Positions 24,357 through 32,404 of a stretch of 64,000 bases of DNA are shown piece after piece. Below the pieces are notes generated by a model. The model did no database searches, was not told the origin of the DNA, and saw nothing but the letters and a program-made list of their open reading frames with translations. Each line of letters begins with the position of its first letter. Position 1 is the stretch's first letter. The translations under genes and the position numbers were made by a program. Source of the stretch: Pseudogemmobacter bohemicus (lineage in GTDB: Bacteria > Pseudomonadota > Alphaproteobacteria > Rhodobacterales > Rhodobacteraceae); the NCBI RefSeq assembly GCF_003290025.1, contig NZ_QNHG01000003.1:274460-338459 (forward strand), given 5' to 3'.

Positions 24357-25074
24357 GCGTAAATTCCTGAAACGAGTGGTTCAGACCGGATATGCCGCAT
24401 CGCGGCGTCTTCGCAACCTCACGTTTGCGTTGGGTCTGGCGGTTTCTCCGCTTCTGTCGGGTTCTCCGGCGTTTGCGGCCGATCCGGTGACGGTGGTGGC
24501 TTTGGGCGACAGTCTGACGGCGGGATATGGGCTGCCCGATGGCGAGGGCTTTGTTCCACAGCTGCAATCCTGGCTGGACCGCCAGGGGGCGGGGGCGATT
24601 GTGCTGAATGCCGGGGTCTCGGGCGATACCACGGCGGGGGGGCTGTCCAGGATCGACTGGGCACTTGGCCCCGAGGCGGATGCGCTGATCGTGACGCTGG
24701 GGGGCAATGACATGCTGCGCGGCATTCCGGTCGCAGAGGTGCGCGCCAATCTGACCGGCATCATGGAGGCGGCAAAGGCGCGTGGCCTGCCGGTGCTGAT
24801 TGTCGGCATGAAGGCGCCGCTGAACTGGGGCCCCGATTACAAGCGCGATTTCGATGCGATCTATCCGGATCTGGCGGCGGAATATGGTGCGGCTCTGGCG
24901 GATAATTTCTTTGCCGGGCTCTTGGCGACGGGCGCGGATCCGTCGGATCCGGCCTCGCTCAATGCCTGGATGCAGTCGGACGGGATCCACCCCAATGCCG
25001 CCGGGGTGATCCTGATCGCCGAGGGGCTGGGCCCGGATGTGATGCGGCTGATCGCGGCAGCGCGGGCGGAATAA
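24355..25074 (+). CDS. tesA: GDSL-family esterase/lysophospholipase (TesA-like arylesterase)
   Basis: 239 residues. Signal peptide of about 41 residues (cleavage after FAA), then an SGNH hydrolase domain with block I GDSLTAGYG (Ser53), block II VSGDTTAGGL, block III GGNDMLRG and block V DGIHPNAAG. It is a periplasmic hydrolase for acyl thioesters, esters or lysophospholipids. The ATG at 24355 has AAGGA 11 bases upstream, inside the divergent ABC gene; a GTG at 24376 would give a shorter n-region and remove the overlap. The shared location with ybbA/ybbP is conserved in other bacteria and suggests a joint role in envelope lipid handling. Confidence 0.9.
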   Translation: MRKFLKRVVQTGYAASRRLRNLTFALGLAVSPLLSGSPAFAADPVTVVALGDSLTAGYGLPDGEGFVPQLQSWLDRQGAGAIVLNAGVSGDTTAGGLSRIDWALGPEADALIVTLGGNDMLRGIPVAEVRANLTGIMEAAKARGLPVLIVGMKAPLNWGPDYKRDFDAIYPDLAAEYGAALADNFFAGLLATGADPSDPASLNAWMQSDGIHPNAAGVILIAEGLGPDVMRLIAAARAE

Positions 25075-25076
25075 GA

Positions 25077-25110
25077 GCCTCCGGCGGGAGTATTTATTTC
25101 AAGAGGAAGG
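25077..25110. repeat. dispersed extragenic repeat, family A
   Basis: GCCTCCGGCGGGAGTATTT followed by ATTTCAAGAGGAAGGGG, immediately behind the tesA stop. The same unit is at 8221 (as a full hairpin) and 33785. Confidence 0.7.
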
Positions 25111-25130
25111 GGCAGCCGTGCCCTTGGTCT

Positions 25131-26270
25131 TCAGCCGACCCTCTGGCCGGCGACCCAGGTGCCACGGATGGCGCCGGCATTGCCGATGCGGTGGACGCGG
25201 ATCAGGTCGGCGCGTTTGCCGATGGCGATTTCGCCGCGGTCGGTGAGGCGCGCGGCCTCGGCCGGGGCTTTGGTCACCGTGCGGATGCCACGCGGCAGGT
25301 CGCCCCAGAGATCACCGAGCATCAGCGCGGCTGAAAGCAGCGACGAGGGCACATAATCCGAAGACAGGATGTCGAGGAGGTCGGCTTTCGCGAGGTCTGC
25401 CGCCGCGACATTGCCGGAATGCGAGCCGCCCCGGATCAGGTTCGGCGCCCCCATCATCACGAGGATGCCCTGATCGCGGCAGGCGCGGGCGGCTTCTGCG
25501 GTGGTGGGGAATTCGGCAAAGCTCACGCCTTTTTTACGGCTGGTCGCAACCTGATCCTCGGTGGTGTCGTCATGGCTGGCGATCACGGCGCCATAGCGGC
25601 GGGCGGCTTTGACGGCGGCCTCTTCATGCGCGGCGCTGACCCGGGCGGAAAGCGCCTGCTGGCTGGCGATATGGGCCTCGAACTGTGCCTCGGACATGCC
25701 GCGTTTGCCCATGACGTAATCGCGCAGTTTCGAGACATCGCGGAACTGGCGCTGGCCGGGGGTGTGATCCATCAGACTGACGATGCCGATGCGGTCCTCG
25801 GCGCCGAATTTGTCCAGCTCTTCGATCAGCGTTTCCGAGCAGACCTCGGCGCGCAGATGCAGCCGGTGGCTGATCTTCAGCGCGCCCATCTCGCGCAGCC
25901 CCATGATCTCATGCGCCAGCGCCCGCGCATATTCGCCATAACCGGCATTGTTCGAGGAAAAAATCGAGCCCACCCGCAACGCGTCGAAGACGGTGGTGAT
26001 GCCTGTCGAGGCGAGTTCCGCATCATGGGCGATGATCGCGGCGGCATGGGGCCAGTCGACGCGGGGGCGGGGCTGGAGATGGCGTTCGAGATTGTCGGTA
26101 TGGAGCTCGACAAGCCCAGGCATCACCAGATCGCCCTGCATATCCCCGGCGCCGGCAGGCGGTGCGCCGGTGTCAATCCCGGCGATCAGACCGTCCTGGA
26201 TCAGGATATTGCCGGTGACGGTCTCATCGGCGAGAAGGATGCGGGCATTGGCGAGGATGGTCTGGGTCAT
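25131..26270 (-). CDS. phnM: alpha-D-ribose 1-methylphosphonate 5-triphosphate diphosphatase
   Basis: 379 residues of the amidohydrolase superfamily. It removes pyrophosphate from ribose methylphosphonate triphosphate in the C-P lyase pathway. The metal-binding HTDNLERHLQPRP strand, SLMDHTPGQRQF and ASHDDTTEDQV are clear PhnM features. The ATG at 26270 has AGGAAAG nine bases upstream; an in-frame upstream ATG (26324) lacks this. Unusually it is separated from the main phn block by DUF1045, which is read divergently. A palindrome at 26354 lies 84 bp upstream and may control both. Confidence 0.93.
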   Translation of the reverse strand: MTQTILANARILLADETVTGNILIQDGLIAGIDTGAPPAGAGDMQGDLVMPGLVELHTDNLERHLQPRPRVDWPHAAAIIAHDAELASTGITTVFDALRVGSIFSSNNAGYGEYARALAHEIMGLREMGALKISHRLHLRAEVCSETLIEELDKFGAEDRIGIVSLMDHTPGQRQFRDVSKLRDYVMGKRGMSEAQFEAHIASQQALSARVSAAHEEAAVKAARRYGAVIASHDDTTEDQVATSRKKGVSFAEFPTTAEAARACRDQGILVMMGAPNLIRGGSHSGNVAAADLAKADLLDILSSDYVPSSLLSAALMLGDLWGDLPRGIRTVTKAPAEAARLTDRGEIAIGKRADLIRVHRIGNAGAIRGTWVAGQRVG

Positions 26271-26353
26271 GTCGCGGGTCTTTCCTGGGAGGCGGCACGG
26301 AGCGGGCGGTTTGTCAGAAGGCATTTCGGAGCGGCAGCAAATGGCACTGAGAT

Positions 26354-26369
26354 GTCACATCCGTGTGAC
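26354..26369. promoter_or_regulatory. inverted repeat between phnM and the DUF1045 gene
   Basis: GTCACATCCGTGTGAC: perfect 6-bp arms with a 4-bp spacer, in the divergent promoter region. It resembles neither the Pho box (a direct repeat) nor the HutC-type site near phnF. Candidate operator; the binding protein is unknown. Confidence 0.45.
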
Positions 26370-26435
26370 GGGCGAAGGGTAGGGCGGGAGAGTTCCCGAA
26401 CGATGATACGGGATGGGGCCGGGAGGATGGCGGGC

Positions 26436-27125
26436 ATGAGCGATTTCACGAGATATGCGGTCTATTACGCGCCCCGTCCGGGGGGCTTCGCCGCCCGGGT
26501 GGCGGGCTGGCTGGGCTGGGATCCGGAGGCAGGCCGCCCGATCGCTTTCGAGGGGCCCGAGGGCTTGCCCCGCCCCCAGGCCGAGCTGACGATGAGCCCG
26601 CGCAAATATGGCTTTCACGGCACGATCAAGGCGCCGTTCCGCCTGGCGGATGGCGCGGGGCAGGCGGATCTTTCGGGGGCGCTCGCTACGCTCGCGGGTC
26701 GGCTGGCGCCGGTGGGCATGCCCGGGCTGGAGCTGCGGCGGCTGGGCGGGTTCCTCGCGCTGGTGCCGGAGGGCGATGAGAGCGCGCTGATGGCTCTGGG
26801 CGCCGAGGTGGTGACGGGGCTGGACGGGCTGCGGGCAGAGCTGACCGGCGCCGAGATCGCCAGGCGCCGCCCCGAGCGGCTGAACCCGCGCCAGCGCGAA
26901 TTGCTGGCCTCCTGGGGCTATCCTTTTGTGATGGAAGAGTTTCGCTTCCATCTGACACTGTCCGACGACCTGCCCGAAGCCGAGGCTGCCGATCTTGCGC
27001 AACGCCTTGGCCCCTGGCTTGGCCCCGATCTGCCGCGCCCCTTTATCATCGAGGATCTGTGTCTTTTTGGCGAGGATGCGGCGGGCCGGTTTCATCTCAT
27101 GGAACGTCATGCACTGACCGGCTGA
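26436..27125 (+). CDS. DUF1045 phosphonate-linked 2H phosphodiesterase-like protein
   Basis: 229 residues with two histidine motifs of the 2H phosphoesterase fold, FHGTIKAPF (about 64) and FHLTLSDDL (about 172). DUF1045 proteins are encoded in phn clusters of alphaproteobacteria and are proposed to act on the cyclic ribose phosphate produced by C-P lyase, the step done by PhnP in E. coli; no phnP is seen here, which supports that idea. GGGAGG lies nine bases before the ATG at 26436; an in-frame ATG nine bases earlier is less well placed. The 3' end overlaps the convergent phnN by 19 bp. Confidence 0.82.
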   Translation: MSDFTRYAVYYAPRPGGFAARVAGWLGWDPEAGRPIAFEGPEGLPRPQAELTMSPRKYGFHGTIKAPFRLADGAGQADLSGALATLAGRLAPVGMPGLELRRLGGFLALVPEGDESALMALGAEVVTGLDGLRAELTGAEIARRRPERLNPRQRELLASWGYPFVMEEFRFHLTLSDDLPEAEAADLAQRLGPWLGPDLPRPFIIEDLCLFGEDAAGRFHLMERHALTG

Positions 27126-27661
27126 AGCGCAGCCAGAAAGCGGGCAATGCCGGTTGCGGGGCTGGCATCATTCATCACCGTCACCACGTTCAGCCCCGCC
27201 GGCAGCCCCTCGGGCAACGGCATTGCCGCGCGGGCAACCCGGGCGGCGACATCCCCGGCGCTTTCGCGGGCGCGGGCGGTCAGCCGCGCGGCCAGCACCT
27301 CTGGCGGCGCGGTGACATGGATCACCACGAGGCCCGGCCAGAGCGCGGCGGCCTCGGGCAGCCCCTGGCGCGAGCCGTTGAACAGAAGATCGGTGCCCTG
27401 CGCCAGTGGCACCAGCGCGGCTTTGGGGATGCCATAGCGGAGCCCATGCGCCTGCCAGTCAAGCGCGAATTCCCCGGTCGCTCTACGGGTCAGGAAAGCC
27501 GCCTCGCTCACGCCTTCGAAATCCTCGCCACCGGCTTCGGCGGGGCGGGTGATGACACGGCGCACCACTGCGAGATCGGGCCTTGCCGCCAGGGCGCCCC
27601 GGATCAGGGTATCCTTCCCGGCGCCCGAAGGGCCAACAATGGCGAAGAGGCGGCCCGTCAT
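27107..27661 (-). CDS. phnN: ribose 1,5-bisphosphokinase
   Basis: 184 residues, guanylate-kinase-like. P-loop GPSGAGKD at residues 10-17 and the substrate-binding RRVITRP segment fit PhnN, which phosphorylates ribose 1,5-bisphosphate to PRPP and so returns the C-P lyase product to nucleotide metabolism. It is the last gene of the phnG-to-phnN unit. The sequence GGATCGCAGCATGA, covering the start codon, occurs twice in tandem (minus strand, about 27658-27685), so a small duplication created two possible starts, only the downstream one being in frame. Confidence 0.9.
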   Translation of the reverse strand: MTGRLFAIVGPSGAGKDTLIRGALAARPDLAVVRRVITRPAEAGGEDFEGVSEAAFLTRRATGEFALDWQAHGLRYGIPKAALVPLAQGTDLLFNGSRQGLPEAAALWPGLVVIHVTAPPEVLAARLTARARESAGDVAARVARAAMPLPEGLPAGLNVVTVMNDASPATGIARFLAALQPVSA

Positions 27662-27707
27662 GCTGCGATCCCCCTCATGCTGCGATCCTGTTCATGCGCC
27701 CCCCCCC

Positions 27708-28403
27708 TCATGCCGCCAGACCTGGCGTGAAGCCGGTCACATCGAGCAGGCGGTCGCAGACCCGCGCCCGCGCGTCCTCGTCATGGAAGATCCCGAGGAT
27801 CGCCGCGCCGCGCGCCCTGGCCTCAAGGATCAGCGACAGCACCACCTCGCGATTGGCGGCATCAAGGCTGGCGGTCGGCTCATCCAGCAGCATGGCCGGA
27901 TAGGGATGGATGAAACCGCGCGCGATATTCACCCGCTGCTGCTCGCCGCCCGAAAAGGTGGTGGGCGACAGCGACCAGAGGCGCTCGGGCAGGTTCAGCC
28001 GCGCAAGCAGTGTTGCCGCGCGTGCGCGCGCCTCGGTGGCCGGGATGCCGAGGGTCAGCAGCGGCTCGGCCACCACATCCAGCGTGGCCACCCGCGGCAC
28101 CACGCGCAGGAACTGGCTGACATAGCCCAGCACCTCACGCCGGAGCGCGAGGATCTCGCGCGGGCTGGCTTTGGCCACATCCAGACCGCCCACCAGGATC
28201 TCGCCCGAGGCCGCCAGGTAATTGCCGTGAATCATCCGCATCAGCGTTGATTTGCCGGCGCCCGACCGGCCGGTCAGCGCCACGCATTCACCGGGCGCGA
28301 CCGACAGACTGACGCCCGCCATCACCGGGATCACCGCGCCACTCTGCCCATCACCCTGGTTGTGCAGCGTAAAGGTCTTTGAAACGTCTTTGAGCGTAAT
28401 CAT
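27708..28403 (-). CDS. phnL: C-P lyase system ATP-binding protein PhnL
   Basis: 231 residues. ABC-type ATPase with Walker [10 protein letters not shown], signature FSGGEQQRVNIARGF and Walker B LLDEPTASLD. PhnL is needed with PhnG, PhnH and PhnI to make ribose methylphosphonate triphosphate from ATP and the phosphonate, not for transport. The ATG at 28403 begins the conserved MITLKDVSKTF; an in-frame start 63 bases upstream would add an unsupported leader. The gap to phnK is 4 bp. Confidence 0.93.
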   Translation of the reverse strand: MITLKDVSKTFTLHNQGDGQSGAVIPVMAGVSLSVAPGECVALTGRSGAGKSTLMRMIHGNYLAASGEILVGGLDVAKASPREILALRREVLGYVSQFLRVVPRVATLDVVAEPLLTLGIPATEARARAATLLARLNLPERLWSLSPTTFSGGEQQRVNIARGFIHPYPAMLLDEPTASLDAANREVVLSLILEARARGAAILGIFHDEDARARVCDRLLDVTGFTPGLAA

Positions 28404-28407
28404 GGGG

Positions 28408-29205
28408 TCAGACCTGCAGAACCGAGGAAACCAGAAGCTGGGTATAGCCATGTTGCGGATCGTCAAGCACCTGATCTGTCAGGCCCTGTTCAACCACATG
28501 GCCCGATTTCATCACCATAAGCCGATGCGCCAGCAGCCGCACCACGGCAAGGTCATGGGTGACCAGCACCACCGACAGGCCGAGATCGCGGACAAGACCC
28601 CGCAAAAGATCCAACAGCCGCGCCTGGACGGAAACATCCAGGCCGCCGGTGGGCTCGTCCATGAAAACCAGACGCGGCGCGGTGACGAGGTTTCGCGCAA
28701 TCTGCAGCCGCTGCTGCATGCCGCCGGAAAAGGCAGAGGGCCGGTCGTCGATCCGCGCCCCGTCGATCTCGACCCGGCCCAGCCAGTCCAGCGCGGTCTC
28801 GCGGATGGCGCCGTAATTCCGCGCGCCGACCGCCATCAGCCGCTCGCCAATATTGCCGCCGGCGGAAACACCCATCCTGAGCCCGTCGCGCGGGCTTTGA
28901 TGCACAAAGGCCTGTTCACTCCGCGCGAGCCGCCGCCGCTCCGGTTCCGCCATGGCGATCATGTCACGCCCGTCAAATGCGATCCGCCCCTCATCCGGCG
29001 TCTGATGCCCGGCAAGGCAGGAGAGGAGTGTCGACTTCCCCGACCCGCTCTCTCCGACGATCCCCAGCACCTCGCCGGGGTAAAGATCAAAGGAGACATC
29101 GGCGCAACCAATCCGGCTGCCATAGAATTTCGACAGGTTACGGACCGAGAGCAAAGGCTCAGCCCCTTTCATCCTGGCATAAATACTCATCTCAGCCCCA
29201 TCCAT
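28408..29205 (-). CDS. phnK: C-P lyase system ATP-binding protein PhnK
   Basis: ABC-type ATPase that docks on the PhnGHIJ core. Walker A GESGSGKST, signature FSGGMQQRLQIARNL and Walker B VFMDEPTGGLD are intact, and the N-terminal LLSVRNLSKFYGSRIGCADVSF is typical. The ATG at 29205 shares its A with the phnJ stop (TGATG), which argues for coupled translation; ATGs at 29190 and 29172 are possible alternatives, closer to the usual protein start. About 265 residues with the start given. Confidence 0.93.
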   Translation of the reverse strand: MDGAEMSIYARMKGAEPLLSVRNLSKFYGSRIGCADVSFDLYPGEVLGIVGESGSGKSTLLSCLAGHQTPDEGRIAFDGRDMIAMAEPERRRLARSEQAFVHQSPRDGLRMGVSAGGNIGERLMAVGARNYGAIRETALDWLGRVEIDGARIDDRPSAFSGGMQQRLQIARNLVTAPRLVFMDEPTGGLDVSVQARLLDLLRGLVRDLGLSVVLVTHDLAVVRLLAHRLMVMKSGHVVEQGLTDQVLDDPQHGYTQLLVSSVLQV

Positions 29206-30077
29206 CAGCCACGCTCCGCTGCAAGGGCCGCGCTGCGCGTGCCACAGAAATCGGTGTCCGAGCATACGAACATCCGCCCGCCCTGATCATCGGTGATCAC
29301 CTCGTCCAGATAGCTTTCATGCGATCCGCAGATATCGCAGGCGTGATCCGCCTTTGAGGCCACGAAAGGATGATCCTCGAAATCGAGGCTGACGACCTTT
29401 GTATAGGGCGGCAGCGCGTGGATCCGCGCCTCGCGCCCGGCGCCGAACAGCTGCACGGCGGGGTTGTCGGACAGCTTAGGATTGTCGAATTTCGGAATGG
29501 GCGAGGGGGTCATCACATAGCGCCCCTCGGCCATCACCGGCCAGGCGTAGGAATTGGTGATCTCGCCATGGCGGGCGATATCCTCGTAAAGCTTCACATG
29601 CATGAGCCCATATTCCTCCAGCGCATGCATCCGCCGCGTCTCGGTCTCGCGCGGCTCCAGAAAGCGCAAAGGTTCGGGGATCGGCACCTGATAGACAAGG
29701 ATCTGGTCCTCGGTCAGCGGCGTTTCGGGGATGCGGTGGCGGGTCTGGATCAGCGTGGCCCCGGTGGTGGCCTCGGTCACCTCCACCCCGGCGGTGCGCT
29801 GAAAGAATTTGCGGATCGAGACAGCGTTTGTCGTGTCATCGGCGCCCTGGTCAATCACTTTCAGCCGGTCCTCAGGCGTGAGGCACGCGGCCGAGACCTG
29901 CACGCCCCCGGTGCCCCAGCCATAGGGCATCGGCATCTCGCGGCTGGCGAAAGGCACCTGATAGCCCGGCACCGCCAGCGCCTTCAGGATCGCCCGGCGC
30001 AGCATGCGCTTTGTCTGTTCGTCGAGATAGGCGAAGTTGTAGCTCTCCGTTTCCCGGAGGCTGGTCTGGGAGGTCAT
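29205..30077 (-). CDS. phnJ: alpha-D-ribose 1-methylphosphonate 5-phosphate C-P-lyase
   Basis: 290 residues, the radical-SAM catalytic subunit that breaks the carbon-phosphorus bond. The four cysteines Cys247 and Cys250 (CDIC), Cys272 (FVCSD) and Cys278 (DFCG) correspond to the [4Fe-4S] ligands and catalytic Cys of the E. coli enzyme, with the same spacing, and Gly38 (AVPGYQVPF) matches the glycyl-radical position. The ATG overlaps the stop of the mini-gene upstream (ATGA), and its own stop overlaps the phnK start. Confidence 0.96.
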   Translation of the reverse strand: MTSQTSLRETESYNFAYLDEQTKRMLRRAILKALAVPGYQVPFASREMPMPYGWGTGGVQVSAACLTPEDRLKVIDQGADDTTNAVSIRKFFQRTAGVEVTEATTGATLIQTRHRIPETPLTEDQILVYQVPIPEPLRFLEPRETETRRMHALEEYGLMHVKLYEDIARHGEITNSYAWPVMAEGRYVMTPSPIPKFDNPKLSDNPAVQLFGAGREARIHALPPYTKVVSLDFEDHPFVASKADHACDICGSHESYLDEVITDDQGGRMFVCSDTDFCGTRSAALAAERG

Positions 30078-30163
30078 TTCCGCGCCCCCGATGGCCGGGC
30101 GCCGCCCGGTTTGCGGGCACCGGCGAGGCTGATCAGCAGGGCGGCGGCGATCTGGACGGGCAT
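30074..30163 (-). CDS. 29-codon mini-gene between phnI and phnJ
   Basis: A small open frame that begins MPVQIAAALLISLAGA and continues with a basic Gly/Pro/Arg-rich tail. Its ATG overlaps the phnI stop (TGATG) and its stop overlaps the phnJ start (ATGA). Upstream GGAGGAAGA provides a strong ribosome binding site about six bases before the ATG. The hydrophobic half could insert in a membrane. It may be a real small protein, or a translational bridge that keeps ribosomes moving from phnI to phnJ. I know of no named homolog. Confidence 0.5.
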   Translation of the reverse strand: MPVQIAAALLISLAGARKPGGARPSGARK

Positions 30164-31248
30164 CATTCTTCCTCCTGTTCTGGTGTGGCTGCAGCGCGCA
30201 GCCGGCGGATCAGCTCCAGCTCGGACTGGAAATCGACGTAATGCGGCAGTTTGATATGTTCGAGAAAGCCGGTGGCCTGGATATTGTCGCAATGCGACAG
30301 CACGAATTCCTCGTCGCGGGCCGGGGCCGGGTTGTGGCTCTCGCCCAGCTCTTTCCAGCGCAAAGCCCGGTCAACCAGGCTCATCGACAGCGCCTTGCGC
30401 TCGCTTTGCCCGAAAACCAGGCCATAGCCGCGGGTGAATTGTGGCGGTTCGGTTTTAGACCCGCCGAACTGGTTCACCGTCTCGCATTCCGACAGCTCGA
30501 CCTCGCCGATCTCAACCGAAAATCCAAGCTCGGGGATCTCGGCCTCAACCACCACCTGGCCGATGCGCAGCTCGCCGACAAAGGCATGGGTATTGCCGTA
30601 GCCGCGCTGCGTCGAATAGGCAAGGGACAAGAGGAAGCCTTCATCACCCCGCGCCAGGGCCTGAAGCCGCAGCGCCCGGTTTGCCGGCAGCTCCAGCGCC
30701 TCGCGGGTCAGGTCGGGCGGCACCTCATCTCCGGCGCCGGCCTCTTCGATCAGGCCTTCGCGGTTCAGAAAGCCCATCACATGCGGCACCGAATCCAGAC
30801 CTTCAGGGCTTGCCCCGGCCGCCTCGGGCGGGTTCAGCCCCTCGGCCGCCAACGCGAAATCCAGCAGGCGATGCGTGTAATCAAAGGTCGGCCCCAGCAC
30901 CTGGCCGCCCGGAACATCGCGAAAGGTTGCCGAGACGCGTCGGATCACCGCCATCGTCGCAGTCTCGACCGGCAGGGTCGCCCCGAAACGCGGCAAGGTG
31001 GTGCGATAGGCGCGGATCAGGAAAATCGCCTCGATCAGATCGCCCCGCGCCTGTTTGATAGCCAGCGCGGCAAGGTCGGGATCAAACAGCGAGCCCTCCG
31101 CCATCACCCGGTCAACCGAGAGCTTCAGCTGTTCGCGTATCTGCGCAACCGAGAGTTCTGCCACGGCGGTATCACCCCGGCGCTCTTCGGCCAGCCAGGC
31201 ATGGGCGTTGTCGATGGCGCGCTCACCGCCTTTGACGGCCACATACAT
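30163..31248 (-). CDS. phnI: C-P lyase core subunit PhnI
   Basis: 361 residues. PhnI is the nucleosidase-like subunit that, with PhnG, PhnH and PhnL, displaces adenine of ATP by phosphonate. N-terminal YVAVKGGERAIDNAHAWL, the internal AYSTQRGYGNTHAFVGELRIG and SHCDNIQATGFLEHIKLPHYVDFQSEL are hallmark segments. Start and stop overlap the neighbours by one base each (TGATG). Confidence 0.95.
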   Translation of the reverse strand: MYVAVKGGERAIDNAHAWLAEERRGDTAVAELSVAQIREQLKLSVDRVMAEGSLFDPDLAALAIKQARGDLIEAIFLIRAYRTTLPRFGATLPVETATMAVIRRVSATFRDVPGGQVLGPTFDYTHRLLDFALAAEGLNPPEAAGASPEGLDSVPHVMGFLNREGLIEEAGAGDEVPPDLTREALELPANRALRLQALARGDEGFLLSLAYSTQRGYGNTHAFVGELRIGQVVVEAEIPELGFSVEIGEVELSECETVNQFGGSKTEPPQFTRGYGLVFGQSERKALSMSLVDRALRWKELGESHNPAPARDEEFVLSHCDNIQATGFLEHIKLPHYVDFQSELELIRRLRAAATPEQEEE

Positions 31249-31826
31249 CAGTTTTCCTCCACATGGGTCGAGCGGGGAAGGCCGGCGATCCGGTCTCCGG
31301 CGGTCAGGAATGTATCGAAGCCCAGCGGGTAAAGCGCATGATTGGCCTGGAAGGCGGCGGTTTCCGGCAGGGAAAGCCGGGCGCTGTCCCTTATGCCCGG
31401 GCCGGTGAGGCGGGGGCCTTCGGCGCGCAGATCCGGCATCTCGACGATCAGCGTCGCGGCGCGGTCGGGGTAATCCGGGGTGCCGATGCTGAAACGCGAA
31501 ACGGGGCTAATGGCCACCCAGCTGCCGATCACGAACATGGCGGCCTGGGGCGTGGTGAAGGGTGCGGCGGTGTGAAAGGTCAGCCAGGCGCGCAGGTCCC
31601 CGGTGTCATGCGAGGGCGCCAGCCAGACCGGCGTGGTCTGATCCAGCAGCACCAGCGCCAGTGTGCCGGCGGCGGGGGAAAGCGGCGCGGGGGGCGCGGC
31701 GCCGGTGATCGGCTCGATCCGGCCCGGGCGGGCCAGCGCCTGCATCGCGGCACGGAAGGCGCGGGCGGCATCATGCGCGGGATGGGCGAAACCGCCGGAA
31801 AGCGACGGCGTGAAGGGCGCGTTCAT
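31248..31826 (-). CDS. phnH: C-P lyase core subunit PhnH
   Basis: 192 residues. Structural subunit of the PhnGHIJ core complex. Recognisable family segments are GFAHPAHDAARAFRAAMQALARPG at the N-terminus (only its pattern matters) and GPGIRDSARLSLP near residue 130. Four-base overlap with phnG and one-base overlap with phnI indicate a single coupled transcript. Confidence 0.92.
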   Translation of the reverse strand: MNAPFTPSLSGGFAHPAHDAARAFRAAMQALARPGRIEPITGAAPPAPLSPAAGTLALVLLDQTTPVWLAPSHDTGDLRAWLTFHTAAPFTTPQAAMFVIGSWVAISPVSRFSIGTPDYPDRAATLIVEMPDLRAEGPRLTGPGIRDSARLSLPETAAFQANHALYPLGFDTFLTAGDRIAGLPRSTHVEEN

Positions 31827-32299
31827 TTGTCTTCTCCGCGCACGAGGGTGAAGAATTCGACACGGGTGGCGGCGGCTTTGGCGGCGCGACCCTGGCGGCG
31901 GGCGGTCTCGGCCCTGGTCAGGGGCGCAAGGATGCTTTCGCGGATCTGCACCGCCGCATCGGTCTGCATCAGCGCATCCACGAGGGCGGCGCGGCGGGCA
32001 TGGGCCCGGTCGCGGCCCTGGACGAGCGCATGGCCGGTGGGACCGTCTTCAAGGTGCAAAGTGGCGCGGGTCACGGTGATTTCGCCCAGCGAGAAGGGCG
32101 CGCCGGCCCCGCCGATGCGGCCCCGGACCATCATCGTGCCGATCTCGGGTGCCCGCAGATCACGATGTAAGGGAAGCGGTGCCGGCATCAGCGCGGCAAG
32201 CGCTTCGGGCCGGGCGCGGGCGAGCAGGCCCATCCAGGACCGGCGCGCTGCGGTCAGGTCATTGTCGGGGGAGGCAGGAACAGGATCCATTGCAGACAT
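31823..32299 (-). CDS. phnG: C-P lyase core subunit PhnG
   Basis: 158 residues with the start chosen. PhnG segments are visible: RRSWMGLLARARPEAL, GTMMVRGRIGGAGAPFSLGE and GHALVQGRDRAHARRAALVDAL. It forms the core complex with PhnH, PhnI and PhnJ. First gene of the phnGHI-x-JKLN operon. Possible starts are ATG at 32299 (AGAAAAG before it), ATG at 32290 and TTG at 32329; the last lies inside the putative operator, so it is disfavoured. Confidence 0.9.
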   Translation of the reverse strand: MSAMDPVPASPDNDLTAARRSWMGLLARARPEALAALMPAPLPLHRDLRAPEIGTMMVRGRIGGAGAPFSLGEITVTRATLHLEDGPTGHALVQGRDRAHARRAALVDALMQTDAAVQIRESILAPLTRAETARRQGRAAKAAATRVEFFTLVRGEDK

Positions 32300-32309
32300 C
32301 TTTTCTGAC

Positions 32310-32330
32310 TTGTCTGTTGTACTAGACAAC
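32310..32330. promoter_or_regulatory. HutC/GntR-type operator between phnF and phnG
   Basis: Two nested inverted repeats: TTGTCT (32310-32315) with AGACAA (32324-32329), and GTTGTACTAGACAAC (32316-32330). ATACAA follows at 32333. Sites built from TTGT and ACAA halves around a TA-rich centre are typical for HutC-subfamily GntR regulators, and PhnF is encoded 75 bp away. Confidence 0.55.
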
Positions 32331-32404
32331 TATACAAATATTCGGAGCCCGGCGGGTGACGTCAAGGCGAATATTTTACGAAATTTCGGTAACAGGGGCG
32401 GCGG

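Noticed and set aside
26354-26369. Pho box for phnM
   Set aside because: The element is an inverted repeat; PhoB sites are direct repeats at 11-bp steps, as found before phnC.
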